Shown here piece after piece: positions 1 to 11,925 of a stretch of DNA of 46,023 bases. A program made the position numbers and the translations under genes. Source of the stretch: Paratrimastix pyriformis (lineage: Eukaryota; Preaxostyla; Paratrimastigidae); assembly GCA_027972325.1 (NCBI GenBank), contig JAPMOS010000227.1, positions 1-46,023 of the forward strand, given 5' to 3'. The notes under the pieces were generated by a model, which was given only the letters and a program-made list of their open reading frames with translations, did no database searches and was not told where the DNA came from. Each line of letters begins with the position of its first letter. The stretch's first letter is position 1.

Positions 1-600
<600 letters not shown>

Positions 601-775
601 TGGTGGCTGATGGCCGGTGGTTGTTGGGGAGGAAAGTAGGAGGGTTTGGGGGCGGCAGACATTCGAGTCTTTGCCTTGGTCACCTTGGGGGTCGCTTGCC
701 GGCCGTCTGGGGGCGAATCAGCGGGTGACGCGTGGGCAGGAGCGCCTCGTCTTGCGGAGCTGCCGACCGCACCAC

Positions 776-855
<80 letters not shown>

Positions 856-1194
856 AATGATGATGATGATGATGACCGCAACATTGATGGTGATGACACG
901 CCCGAATCGGGGGAGAAGAGAGGCATACGAATGGATGGATGGATGGATGTGGATGGATGGATGGAGGTGGGTGGAGGGACGGTTGACGAATGAATGAAAA
1001 ATGCGGAAGACATGGGGGGGCGTCGTGTGTCAGCCAGTGAGGGGTATGGACGACATGGGGGTGATGCATACGCCTGGGCGGGTATGACAGGCGGACCCTG
1101 GTCTGCGTCCTCAACCCGATCGAGTGGCTCCGGGGCGGGGGCAGCAGCAGCAGCAGCCGGAGTTGTTGGTTTGACGGCGTGAGACCCGACCACG
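601..1194. other. Unresolved stretch, possible IFT54 3' exon
   Basis: On the minus strand a CCCCCAG acceptor near 713 is followed by lysine-rich coding potential (TAGKRPPK, KAKTRM) that would suit the basic middle region of IFT54, but I could not fix donor, phase or stop. The (ATG)28-like run at 778-885 and the GGATGGAT repeats at 930-970 interrupt the stretch. No other gene is seen. Confidence 0.3.
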
Positions 1195-2161
1195 GGGCCC
1201 CGAGATGGGGGCTGGCTGCCGGGCGCCGGGGGAGACGGTGTGGGCAGAGGGGCGGCAGCCTGGGGGCGGCTGGGGCGGGCTGGGCCTCCGGGCGACGGGC
1301 AGCCTGGGGGCCGGAGGGCCGCCGGGGCCGGGCAGCCGGCCGGGGGCAGGGGCAGGGGCGGCGGAGGGGCCGGGGCGGGGCCGGGGCGGGAGCGGGGCAG
1401 GAGCGGGAGCAGGGCGCGGGGGGCGGGGGAGGAGGGGTGGGGGGGGGCCGGGGCTGGGATGGCCGGGGGGGGGGGGCGGGCTTTGCTGGCTGCTGCTGGG
1501 GGCTGCTGGGCTGGCTGGGCCGTGGCGGCCGAGGGAGGCCCGTGGGAGGAGCGCGTCTGCTGGGCGCGAGCCTCATCGGCCGCGAACTTGGCCACCTGCT
1601 GGCGGGCGGCCTCGGTGGCCTGGGGGGGGATGGAGACCGCCGGAGAAGGTTGAATCAAAAGAATGCATGGGCACATCCCCCCATTAGCAGTGCACACGAG
1701 TGAGGGGCAGACCTGGGCATAGAATGGATGCGGATCAACGCCACTGTTGAGCGCCTTGGCAAAGGCCTGCAGCCACTCGTTGGTTCGTTCGGGTTCCAGG
1801 CCTTGCAAGAGCTTCCGAGGGTCGCAGGGAATTTGCTGCTTCAACATCAATCCCGGCAGGATCATCACTTTGGAAAGAAAAAGGAGCTTCAGGGACTTGT
1901 CCTGTGAGTTGCCACAATAATGCCAAGGGTTAGACGGATGATGGAAGCTCTTCGCTTGCCACAAACCGTTGACTTTCCACAGCCTTCTTCTTCGGGCGTC
2001 AGAAATTGTGGGGCGAAGCCCTTGGAACGCATAGAATTAAGAATCATATCGACACAATATCTGAATGGAGGCTTCTTCAGATAATCCGGTGTAAGCGGGG
2101 GTTTTTGAATGAGCGGCTGATAGGCAGCAATTGTCAGCGGGATCAGTTCCTCCAGAGACAT
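1195..2161 (-). CDS. TRAF3IP1: IFT54 / TRAF3IP1-like protein, N-terminal part
   Basis: IFT54 is an IFT-B subunit that carries cargo in cilia and binds tubulin through an N-terminal calponin-homology-like domain. Exon 1 is 2161-1967, with QKPPLTPDYLKKPPFRY matching the family signature KPPLTEKLLxKPPFRYLHD. Exon 2 is 1901-1713, with GLEPERTNEWLQAFAKAL matching HEPERTNELLQ. Exon 3 starts at 1619 (ATEAARQQVAKFAADEARAQ) and runs into a long Pro/Ala-rich stretch corresponding to the low-complexity middle of the family. Donors are GTTTGT and GTCTGC, both phase 0. The C-terminal coiled coil is not seen and is either to the left or in exons I could not resolve. ATG 2161 is chosen because the CH-like homology starts about 15 residues later. 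Identity is good; the 3' structure is open. Confidence 0.75.
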
Positions 2162-3369
2162 GGTCCAAAATCAAATCCGAAGAGAAGAACGTGTTGGCCC
2201 GGGGGGTAATTTGCAGGAGCCGGAAGAAAACTTGCAGGTGTCTCCAGCGTCTGAGCAAGACACTGTCTTCCAAACCACACTGATTTGAAAACATATTTCT
2301 GGCAGGACGACATCTACTGCAATGCCCATCTTGCAAACACACTAGCGCAAGATACACTTGGACGAAACGAGGCAATCTTCTTGGGAAGGGAACACACCGC
2401 AGCGGATCGAAAGCACTCCTCCACAGAGACCTTACATACAGCAAGTGGCTTGGTGCGAGGAGTGGCGCCACATGCCCGAGAGGAAGGGCACCAAGGTGGG
2501 GTTGGGGGGGGAGGGGGGAGGAGGGGGGGGAGGAGGAGGGGGAGGAGGAGGAGGGGGGGAGGAGGAGGAGGGGGGGAGGGAGGGGGGAGGGAGGAGGCAT
2601 GAAACTCGGCTAGTTCAAAGAAACATGAAAGAACCACGGGAGGGAATTGGTTCGGGGCGTCTGAACAGGGCAACACGTGGCCACCGAGAATCATCATCCA
2701 ATCATCCAATCATCCAATCATCCAAGAATCATCGTCATCCCTTGGGGCATGCAGGGCCGTCGGCTGGGCGGGGGCGGGTTGCGAGGTCAGGCGGCGGCAC
2801 CTGACGCTTGGCCCAGGGCTGGAGAGAGGATGGCTGATCACGCTTGATCTTCCATCGGACGAGGCTCCGCTCACAAGAGACTGAACATGAAGGGGCATGA
2901 CGAGCAATGAAAAGCCCGTTTTTGACAGGGGGGGGGGGACCACCCCGTCGTCGTGGACCGAGAAACACCGGAGTCCGAGCGGGTGGCAAGACGTCGGGAC
3001 CGCCTCGACAGGAAAAGATCTGTGCATGCAAGTGTATGCGATTTCGAGAGGATATCGACGCCGCGTTCAGGGACCCTTCCTGTCGGCAGGCGAATTAGGA
3101 GTTGCTCCGAGTGGCGGCGAGGAGTTAGGCTTCGAAACGAGCACTGCCAGAGGATGACTCGTTGAACGATCTGAGATTCCTAGATCATTTCGGAGGACAC
3201 ATCATCTGCCCTCCTCCCTCAATCTACCCTCTTACCCCCCCCCCCCCGCATGATTCTGTCCCCACAGGATAATTGATTCAGGATGTCTCGGGCTCTGCCC
3301 GAAGTCCTTTATGGTCCAGGATAAAAAAAAACCCGGCTGATAATGATATCCTAATTTGATTCCTTCCCC
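2162..3369. other. Stretch without a confident gene
   Basis: Upstream of IFT54 and downstream of SERF. It holds a G-rich GGA block (about 2500-2595), a short ATCATCCA repeat (2690-2740) and a C-run at 3232-3248. On the minus strand at 2710-3160 there are pieces with acceptor- and donor-like boundaries (CTCTCCAG near 2823, GTCCGA near 2860), so a small spliced minus-strand gene is possible, but I recognise no family. The rest is probably UTR and intergenic DNA. Confidence 0.4.
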
Positions 3370-3648
3370 TCAATGCGGCGCAGCGGCGGCAGCAGCAGCA
3401 GCTTCGGCTGCTTTCCTGGCCTGCTTTTGGCGCATGATCTCGGCGTCACTAGTGTACAAGGCTTTGTCTCAGCAAAAGGTGTCTCAAAAACGAACCGTTC
3501 TTTGGCAACAACAATAGGAGTGTCGTCCTTCTTGCCCTTGGACATTTCGGCCACCTTCTTTTGAGTCCGAGCACGATTCTGCTCACGCTGGTTGCCACCT
3601 AGCGGAAGATCGAGACGATCAAGAAAAAAGGCGTCACAGACGCGTCAT
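3370..3648 (-). CDS. SERF: SERF / 4F5-family small basic protein
   Basis: Three exons: 3648-3642 (7 nt), 3598-3496 and 3448-3370, giving 62 residues, the usual SERF size. The spliced start reads MTRGNQREQNRARTQKK, almost identical to animal SERF2 (MTRGNQRELARQKNMKK). The family's DSEIMxQKQ signature appears as DAEIMRQKQARKAA, followed by an Ala run. SERF proteins are disordered, charged and nucleic-acid binding; they modify amyloid aggregation and are reported in nucleolus and cytosol. The first intron (3641-3599, 43 bp, donor GTCTGT) splits codon 3 (C|GT), and the second (donor GTTCGT) splits an Arg codon (CG|T). The first coding exon is only ATGACGC, so exon-by-exon gene finders would probably miss it. 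Confidence 0.9.
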
Positions 3649-4074
3649 TTTCGTGAAGAAGGGATCGAATGATGGGAATTCAACCCAGGCATTGACAATT
3701 TTATCTCCTACTTTTGCAGTCTTCGGAGGTTGGTAGGGGTATGAGGAGGCAGATCTTGGTGAGTGAGTCGAGAATCTTTTTGAACCCCTCCGCTTTCCTG
3801 CCAGCGATCCACTCCTCGAATCAATGGTTGGATCAACGATTTTTCGGGAGAAGAAATAAATCAGTTTGTTCGGGGGGGGGGGGGAGCGACCTGAGGAGGG
3901 GATGGAACAAGAGCGTGGATGAGGAGGTGATGGGGATGAGGATCAGGGGGAGAGAGGGAGAGAGTAGGGATGACAAAAATACTGTCGTCCCGGCCGCCGA
4001 CCCCGACACAGGGTCGCATCGTTCTGGTGGGTCAGACTCCCCCTACATTCACGCATGGGGTGGCCCGATACTGT
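3649..4074. other. RIOK1-SERF intergenic region
   Basis: Presumed RIOK1 3' UTR plus SERF promoter/5' UTR. It contains a G10-type run near 3871-3883. No family-level coding signal was seen on either strand. Confidence 0.5.
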
Positions 4075-7000
4075 CTACTTGCCCCCACCTGGCTTGCGTC
4101 GCTTGGCGAGCACCTCCTGGCGCTTCTTGGTGGCCTTGGGCATCTTGCCCGTCCGCTTCTCGGCCTTGATCTCCCGCACAAGCCGCTTGCGCTCCTGATG
4201 GGGGGGGGGGGGGGGGGACAGGGGTCATGTTTGGGCAAGTGTGCGATTCTGGGCAGGCGTGTGGTGCGTCGATTGGTCGGCATGATGCAAAAGCAAGGGT
4301 GTGTGTGTGTGTGTGGGGGGAGCAGAGAGGTCGAAGCAGCGTGCGCGTCATTGGCAGATGGTGGACGTTCGCGTGCGGTGTGTGGAGTAAAGAGCGGTGT
4401 GTGGAGTAAAGAGCGGTGTGTGGAGTAAAGAGCGGTGTGTGGAGTAAAGAGCGGTGTGTGATGTCCAGAAGCAAAAGGTAGATGACGATGCTGTGGGCGA
4501 GGTGGCGAGGCTGGAAGGCTGGGGTGGGGCGGATGGACGGACCGCCTTGAGGGCCGGGTCCTCCTTCTGTCCCTTCTGTCGGCCCATGAGTTCCTGCAGG
4601 CGCTCCTTCTTCTCCTCGAGGCTCATCTGGGCCCCCTGGCCGCCCTCCTCCCCGTCATCTTCGCCATCATCCTCGCCGTCATCCTCTTCGTCCTCCTCGT
4701 CTTCGTCGTCGTCGTCGTCGTCGTCATCATCATCATCTGCAGGGGTGATGCTGACAGGGATGCTGACGGTGGATGGTGCCGGGGTACCAGCGGCCGGCGC
4801 GGGGGATGAGGCAGGGAGGGTGATGACCGTGGTGGAGGGGGTGGAGGTTGCCGGGGCGGCGAGGGCAGGGGAGGCCCGAGGGCCGCGGGATGGGGGCGGC
4901 ATCACTTTGCTCTTGGGCGGGGCCTTGGCGGCCGACTTGGCGGGGGGTGGCGGTGGTGGGGGAAGACTGGGATGGATGGAGGCCCGGGTGGTGGCTGCGG
5001 GAGGAGGAGGAGGAGGAGGGGGGGTCCAGAATGATGAAGTTGCGATTGAAAAACCACCACAGGACTTCTCGCCACACTGTCACCCACCTCAGAGGCACAC
5101 CCACACGGAGAGACACCTCGGAATCTTGCCGAGCCCCACCTTTCCCCCTGCACAGAGGGCGACGGACCCGTGACGCCGGTGACACCCGTGGCGGCGGAGG
5201 TCACACTGCAGGCATCGTCCTCGGCGCGCTTCTGCTGCTCCGCCACGGCGGCGCTGAGCCCCGTGACGACACTGTAGTAGATCTGGGGGGGCACGAGGGC
5301 AGCACAAGGGGGAAGAGTGATGGTTAGGCACGGGGGGCACGAAGGCAGCAAGGGGAAGAGTGGGGGTCAGAGGAGGCCGACAGGTGGACGCGGAGGCGCG
5401 GACGGAGGATCGGGGAGACCACTGATGAGAACGGCACTGAAAGGGGGACGGGGACAAGGCAGCCGCCATCCAATCATCATCGCCAACAACATCAACAAGA
5501 CCATCCAATCACCATCATCCAGTCATCTTCCAGTCATCATCCAGTCATCATCATCATCATACACGTCGCGAAAACGGACAGACCTGCTCGGGCACGGCGC
5601 CTTTGTTGCGGGCCAGGGCCAATGTATCCTCCTCGAAGCGATCCACCTGCCCCGGTGGGAAACAGAGACAAAGGGTGTGAGCAGAGGGCGGACGCTGGCT
5701 GCGTGTGGAACAACCCGCATAGGGTCTCTCAAACGAGGCAGAGCATGGGCCCGTCCGTGGCGAACAAGAATCATAGCAATCATTAGGACGCGGCAAAATT
5801 CATCAAAAATACAGACACGCATTCAAAAGTGAGGCAAGGCGTTCACATCTGTTGAGCAGAAGCAGAAGGAAGAAGTGTGTCGTGTAAAGAAGGAACGAAG
5901 TAACGGGAAAATAAAACAAAAACCAGAGAGGTAGAAGAGACAGCACGAATGTCACTGCACCTGGGTGTGTGTGTGTGTGTGTGTGTGGGGGTGAGACCTC
6001 GTGCAGGGTGTGGGGGATGTAGGCCTGAGCGAAGACCGCATCCTCTTGGAGCTGGCTGATGTCCCGAACGGAGGACATGGCGTCAAGCTGCGCGCAGGGA
6101 CGGTGAGAAGGAACGGGGGGGGGGGGGGGGTGAGACTCAAAGGATGAAGTTGATGCAAGAGCAAAAAAGGCGAGGGCCAAAGAAGGCGGTGCGTGGGAAA
6201 CGAGGTTTTCTGGGGGTTCGAAAAAACTTTCCGAGTTGGATGATGATGATCGGATGATGATGATGACTGGATGATGATGATGACTGGATGATGATGATGA
6301 CTGGATGATGATGATGACTGGATGATGATGATGACTGGATGATGATGATGACTGGATGATGATGATGATCGGATGATGATGAGGACTGACTCACACAATA
6401 GGCGATGTTAGTGTGGGCGGCGGACCTGGGCGATGCGCGCCTCCAGCTTGTCGGGGGTGATAGACGAGTCCACAACAAAGTCGAACAGCTCGCGGGTCGT
6501 CAGAACACGGACCCGGTTGGTCCTTTGGAGGCGAGTGGGTGGGTGGGATGAATATGAGCACGTTTCCCTGCGTGGGCCTTTGGGGGATGGGGAGATGGGA
6601 AATGTCAAAGTGGACAAACGGGAACGATGGGGGTGGAGGAGCCACGGACTTGAAGAAGCTGTTGAGGTGCTCGCAGTCCATGCGGAGGAAGTTGAGCGAG
6701 TGGGGGTGGTCGTGCTCGACCGACTGGCTGACATCGATGATCCACGGGTGGCCCTCGAAGAACCTGCGCCACATCACCAACACCAACACCAACACCAACA
6801 CCGACACCGACACCGACACCAACACCAACACCGACAGGCAACAGCAACAGCAACAGCAACAGCAACAACAACAGCAACATCACAACCACACCACCAGCAA
6901 CCACGCCCGCCCCGCGCCGGAAAGCAAAAAAGCCACGATGAGTCAACCAGAGGGGGAACCAAGGCGAAAAAGGGAGCCGGCCATCACAGCAGGGGTGGAC

Positions 7001-8511
7001 CGACAGACAGGATGTTGTATTCCGAGAGATCGCCATGGACCAGGTGACACTGGTGGTACATGATGTGCATGTACCGCACCAGCTCAAAGTAGCACTGGCG
7101 GATGTGGACGTCGTCCGTGCTCATCTTCTGGAAGGCGTCCTTCAACTTGTGGGCGGCCCTAGGGTGTGGGGGCGGTCGGTGAAGAAGAAAAGATGGCGAG
7201 TCAAGGGAAATGGGGTGCGATCTGGGGCAAGAGGAGGGGACCCCGGTAAGAAGAGGAGGGCAAGAGGAGGAGGAGGGGGAGGGGAAGGAGGAGGAGGAGG
7301 AGGAGGAGGAGGAGGAGGAGGTGGGGGGGGGGGGGGCGATACGGGACAAGACGAGGGGGGGGGGCGCGATACAGGGCAAGAAGAGGGATACGGGAAAGAG
7401 GAGGGGACGAGGCGATGGCATGATGTGACGGACCAGCCGTCCTTGCCGATGAAATCCATGACGAGCACATGCTGCCGCACGGCGATCGGAGCGGGCGATG
7501 GGATGCCTGCAGAATGGATTCTGAGCATCAACCCGCAAACACATCGAATGAGCCGACTGCCTTCCCACCCATCCACCCACCCCGCCGAACATGGAGGCCG
7601 GAGTCATGGGGGAGGAACGGGCCTGCTCAGATTGCGAAACTCCTTCTCTGCCCACATGCGAACCATCTTACGTGGGTTGGATTTGCAATAACCCTTCCGC
7701 AGGCGGAAGTCACCCGACATATAGCGGTCACGATCCCTGAAAGAGAATGGAGAGTGAGCGGATGACACCTCCCGGGGGTCGGGCAGACTTGAAGACCAGG
7801 ATCGATGTCTTGTAGATCTTGATGGCGCGCTCTTCCCCAGCGTGCGTTCGGCCGTGGTACACGTTCGCCTATGGCCCAGGGATGACGCCGCAGTGAAAAG
7901 AAGTGATCCGGACCTCTTTGCCCGTGCTGATGCACCCGTAAATTTCGTCAAAGTAGCCTTTCTTCAACAGTTTGGCCAGGATCAAGCGTGTCCTGTGATC
8001 CAACACCTAGAATGACAAACCGGGACAGTGAGGAACACGACTCGGAAAGCACCAGACAAGTTCGGTGGTGGCTCGATCGGCACGATCCTTGTCATGAGTC
8101 CGTTCTTCGGCGATCTTTTGTTCACTCAGCTCGAAACCGCGAGCAACTTGTGTAGGAAGAGTGCTGACGATGTGTTCGGCGCGATGAGAGATCGAAAAAT
8201 CTGGGCAGTATTGATCGATCACGATTCAGTTAGAACAGTCTCGACGACAAACCGAATTTTTTGATTTTCGACTCTGCAACACCGAGATCCAGATCTGAGT
8301 CCGACTCGTCTCCGTCGCGGTCCCTCGCATCAGCCTCTTCTTCGGCCGCCGCATCAGCTTGCGCCACCAGGGCCTCGCGAATCTCTCTTCGGAGCTGTTC
8401 CTCGAAGACCTCTGCTGTGCTCTCCTGTCCAGGCTCATCCCGGTGCAAAACTTCGTCGTCGGGGACCGGGGATTGCTGGCCGCCCTCCTGTTCCTGCTTC
8501 GCTTGCTCCAT
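4075..8511 (-). CDS. RIOK1: RIO1 atypical kinase/ATPase (40S maturation)
   Basis: RIO1 acts in late cytoplasmic 40S maturation. I resolve 14 exons (640 aa): 8511-8253, 8146-8058, 8006-7914, 7868-7789, 7736-7623, 7520-7434, 7158-7009, 6763-6650, 6522-6426, 6087-5998, 5646-5584, 5282-5168, 4994-4543, 4194-4075. Landmarks in order: acidic N-terminus; P-loop [51 protein letters not shown]; catalytic [12 protein letters not shown]; metal-binding [39 protein letters not shown]; an Asp/Glu run; and the conserved basic tail [23 protein letters not shown]. All key kinase residues are present. Phases close at every junction; exon 1/2 is the least certain. Intron 5 appears to be GC-AG. The start lies 74 bp from the divergent FCP1 start. 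Confidence 0.93.
5720..5968 (-). repeat. Dispersed intronic repeat, copy A
   Basis: In the RIOK1 intron 5997-5647. Read on the minus strand (sense to the gene) it starts GTGCAGTGACATTCGTGCTG, passes CTTCTACCTCTCTGG and CCCGTTACTTCGTTCC, and ends near ATTCTTGTTCGCCACGG. It is the fullest copy and links the head and tail seen separately elsewhere. Confidence 0.75.
6236..6392. repeat. (GATGATGACTG)n microsatellite
   Basis: About ten near-identical units in the RIOK1 intron 6425-6088. A short (TG)n run and a G-run sit at 5962-5990 and 6115-6131. Confidence 0.9.
6770..6885. repeat. (ACCAAC)n and (CAACAG)n hexamer repeats
   Basis: Simple hexamer runs in the RIOK1 intron 7008-6764. They are not coding. 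Confidence 0.85.
7250..7400. repeat. (GGA)n and G-rich repeat
   Basis: Purine-rich tract in the RIOK1 intron 7433-7159, containing two near-copies of GGGGCGATACGGGACAAGA. Confidence 0.85.
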
Positions 8512-8585
8512 TGCCGAGGTCCAAGCACCAAGAACCGGAAAAGGGAAAAGCACGCACCTGGTGCGGCCGTAATTTGGACCTTTCC
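8512..8585. promoter_or_regulatory. RIOK1/FCP1 bidirectional promoter region
   Basis: Only 74 bp separate the two divergent start codons, so the 5' UTRs and any core promoter must share this stretch or overlap the partner's coding sequence. No TATA box is evident. A later RIOK1 start would enlarge the gap slightly; the chosen Met starts [11 protein letters not shown]. Confidence 0.5.
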
Positions 8586-11500
8586 ATGGACCAATCTTTA
8601 TGTAACCACGAAGAAACCTACCGAGGACTGTGTTTGCTTTGTGGCGTCGATGTGAGAGCGCTCGGCCTCAAGTCGGTCAATGTCACGCCTGCCCACATGG
8701 GGGTACGATTTTCTCCGGAGGTCTGCGCGGTTCCTATTTTTTTGGGCAACGCGGTTCTTTGTGTTTTAGGCTGCCAAAAGGCAAAGTGGCGAGCATATCC
8801 ACCGATTGCTCGAGGAAAAGAAGCTGGTCCTCATTCTCGATTTGGACCACACCCTTCTCCATGCCACAATGGATCGTGCTGCCGCTGAGGCCAAATTGCC
8901 CATTCTCCACAATATTCCCCTCCCGCCCAATCCCGAAGCCTCCCCTCTCCTCAATCTCCAGGACGTGTTCCACTTCCGACTGAAGAGGCACGAGTCCTAT
9001 TTTGTCAAGCTCCGGTCTGAAGTTTGAGGTTTCTTGTTCCAGGCCTCATCTTTTCCCATGTGCGCAGCCCTGGCCTCTTCACCTTTCTGAAGAAGGCACA
9101 GTCTCTCTTCGAACTCTACGTCTACACAGCCGGGACCCAGGACTACGCACATGAGGTTCGTGGGTTTAGCTTCTTCGTGCACCTCCTTCTCACCACTCAT
9201 GAACGTTTCAGATTGCGCGGATCCTGGATCCAAATCGCCACTACTTCAGCCAAATCTACACGCGCTCCGACCACGGGGACGGGGCCGTCAAGGCGATTGC
9301 GGACGTGTTTCCCGTGTCGGGTGAAATGGCTCTGATTGTCGATGACCGCATGAATGCCTGGGCCGGAAATCCGCCGATCGTACGGATTGAGCCGTACGTT
9401 TTCTTTGACCAAGCCTGCGATGCCCAGAATATCAAGCAAACCTTCTTCCGGCCGCCCGAATTGCGCCAGAAGCGGCCACACCCTAAGACCGGGTCTCCCC
9501 ACTCGGCTCCTGCGCCCCCTCCTCCTCCACCTCCTGCCCTGGTTGCTCCGGCTCCTGCCGAGACACAAGAGCCAGCAAAGAGCACAAGCGCCCCAGTCAC
9601 CCCCGAAGAAGCCGCTCCCATGGCGCAAACCGCAAAAAAGGCCCGCCGCAGCGAGGAACCGGATCCTTTTGCCTTCCTGGGGGGCATGGATTTCGCGGCC
9701 ATTCCGCGCTTCTCCAAAGTGCCCCCGCCTGCAGAAAGTCGGTCAACAGTTCCGGCTTCGACCACCGTCACTGCAACGGCCACACCCACACCCGCGACAT
9801 CGAGCTCAACTCCCACCACCGCCATCACCGCGAGCTCTTCCACATCCGCATCAACTGTCACCGCAACCCCCGTTGAGTCTGGCACCGCCACCCTGGCCAG
9901 CGTTTCCATCAGCACAAGCTCCATCACCACTACAACCACTACTACAACCACTACTACAACCATCCCGACCCCCTCTGCGGTCCCACCAAGTCCTGGCCTT
10001 GACAACACACCATTGACTCCGGATGTTTCTCTGATGACACCAGAACGGCCCATGACCCCCTTGACTCCATATACATGCCCTCCCACGCCCGAGCACGAAG
10101 GATTGTTGCTTCTTGGCGGAGCTCCCATGAGCAAAGACGATCTGGAGACCGGCCTTGATGACGTGTGGAATATTCTGACCCGGGTCCACGGGGAGTTCTA
10201 CCAACCCAGGACACCACAGGTCTGGCGGAGTTGTACCCACATTGGCTTCAATTCACCGTGCCTTCTAGAACCCCAAGACGCCGTCCCTCAACACCATCAT
10301 CGACGAGATGCGGACGTCCACCTTGACGGGGGCCACATTGCTCTTCACAGGAGTCATCCCCCTGGGCACCGATCCTCACAACTCTGCCATGTGGCAAGAT
10401 GCCGAAAATTTCGGGGCTCGGTGTGTGGTCCGTGTCGACTCGTCCACTGGGGGATCCTGATATCATTTTGTTTCCGCATCGTAGACAAATGTCGGCCCCG
10501 AGATGACCCATTTGATCTGTCAGCGTGGCGGAACGGAGAAGTTCCGCGAGGCTCTCGAGTTGCCCGCGTCTCCTCATATCAGGCCAGTTTCACACGACGG
10601 CAATCCAGAGCGGGCCATGCTCACATCAGGTTGGTTGTGTGTTTGTTCGGTCGTTCCACACCTCACTCTCTCTTCTCCAGAGGTATTGGCGGTCCATCTG
10701 GAGTGGCTCATCCGGTGCTTCCAGACGTGGACCTGGGTTTCCGAGGAACCCTTCCTCCTCGGGGGCAATTACCCCCCACTTCCACCCCCCGACGCGCCCC
10801 GCTTCACACCCACGCCTCCGCAGCGCCCAAAAATCCAACTTCCCGCCAGTCTCGCGCAACCGAGCGGCGAGGGTCCTGCTGCCACCGCCGGACGCCGCCC
10901 ACCGAGCGAGCCGATCGCGCAGGAGCCCTTGGATGACCGCTTGATGGGCATCATGCACGAGCTGGACCGCTGCAGACGGAATGAGCAGAAACAAGCCAAA
11001 CTTCGTCGGGTCATCGAAAGCGAGGAGCCCGAGCCGCAGCATCGGACCCCTGCCGAGGCCCAGGCCGACCGCGAGTCACAGAACCCGGCTGTTCAACTCG
11101 CCGACATGCTGGCGGGCGCCACACCCAGCAGTGCATCTACAGAGCGCCGTGCGTCGGACGTCGCCAAGATGGTTTCCGACCGACTGACCCCAGGCAAGGG
11201 CGAGGACCCAATGGCCCTCTTGGCGGCTTTGGAAGCCGCAGAAGAAGCCTTCCAGACCCGTGAGCGGGCCGTCGCCGCGACCGATGTCCTCCTGCAACAG
11301 ATCAAAAAGCCCAGACCACGTTTGGAGATGCCTGCCGACCGGACCCGCGAGCGGGCGAATATGACCCCCGGCATGGAGTTGGCTGCCGGGGTTCGAACTG
11401 ATCCGATTCAGCACAAACCCAAGTCACGCCACCCTGATCTTGACCAAGACGAGCAGGACGACCAGGACGAGGAACGCGCCACGCCGGCGGCCGGTGATGC

Positions 11501-11876
11501 GACGAAGGATCTTGTCGAGGACGAGGCGGCTCCGGCCGAAGGAGGCGAGGACGACCCCGACGACCGGAGCCAGCTGGAAGACGAGTTCGAGGAGGAACAG
11601 GAGGAAGCCGATGTTGCCGCCCCCGAGGAAGGTGTCACCCCACCTCCCGTGCGCCATCGCTCCGCCGCCCCGCCCCCACCTGCCGATTTGCAGGTGCTCG
11701 GAGCTGAAGCAGAGCCCCTTCCAGCCGACGAGGAGGAGAGCGACGAAGTTGAGGAGGTGGAGCCCCCCAACGCGCCGATCGAACTCGAACGCGTCCCACC
11801 CCCCGCCCAGGCGGTGGCCCCACAACAGCCGCCACTCCCAGAGGAGCCTGCGGAGGACATGGACGATATTTTGTAA
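8586..11876 (+). CDS. FCP1: FCP1-type RNA polymerase II CTD phosphatase
   Basis: Dephosphorylates the RNA polymerase II C-terminal repeat to recycle the enzyme. Seven exons: 8586-8702, 8770-9014, 9068-9155, 9212-10219, 10269-10427, 10485-10629, 10681-11876; 985 aa. The N-terminus carries a Cys/His cluster (CNHEETYRGLCLLCG) seen in FCP1. The FCPH domain begins with the HAD motif DLDHTLLHA at about residues 62-70, then ELYVYTAGTQDYAH, RILDPNRHYFS and LIVDDRMNAW. A Pro/Thr-rich linker follows in exon 4. The BRCT domain spans roughly residues 487-620 (GATLLFTGV, EMTHLICQRGGTEKF, VHLEWLIRCFQTW). The tail is acidic and ends EDMDDIL, as in FCP1 tails that bind TFIIF. Introns are uniformly 49-67 bp. 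The start is placed at MDQSLCNH; upstream Mets would run into RIOK1. Confidence 0.94.
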
Positions 11877-11925
11877 AGAAACTCGACTTTTTTTTGTGGA
11901 TACCCTGTGCATCTTCGCAGCGAGA

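Noticed and set aside
680-1576. 298-codon minus-strand frame starting at 1576
   Set aside because: Out of frame with IFT54 exon 3, which enters from a proper acceptor at 1620; the GC-rich repeats keep both frames open.
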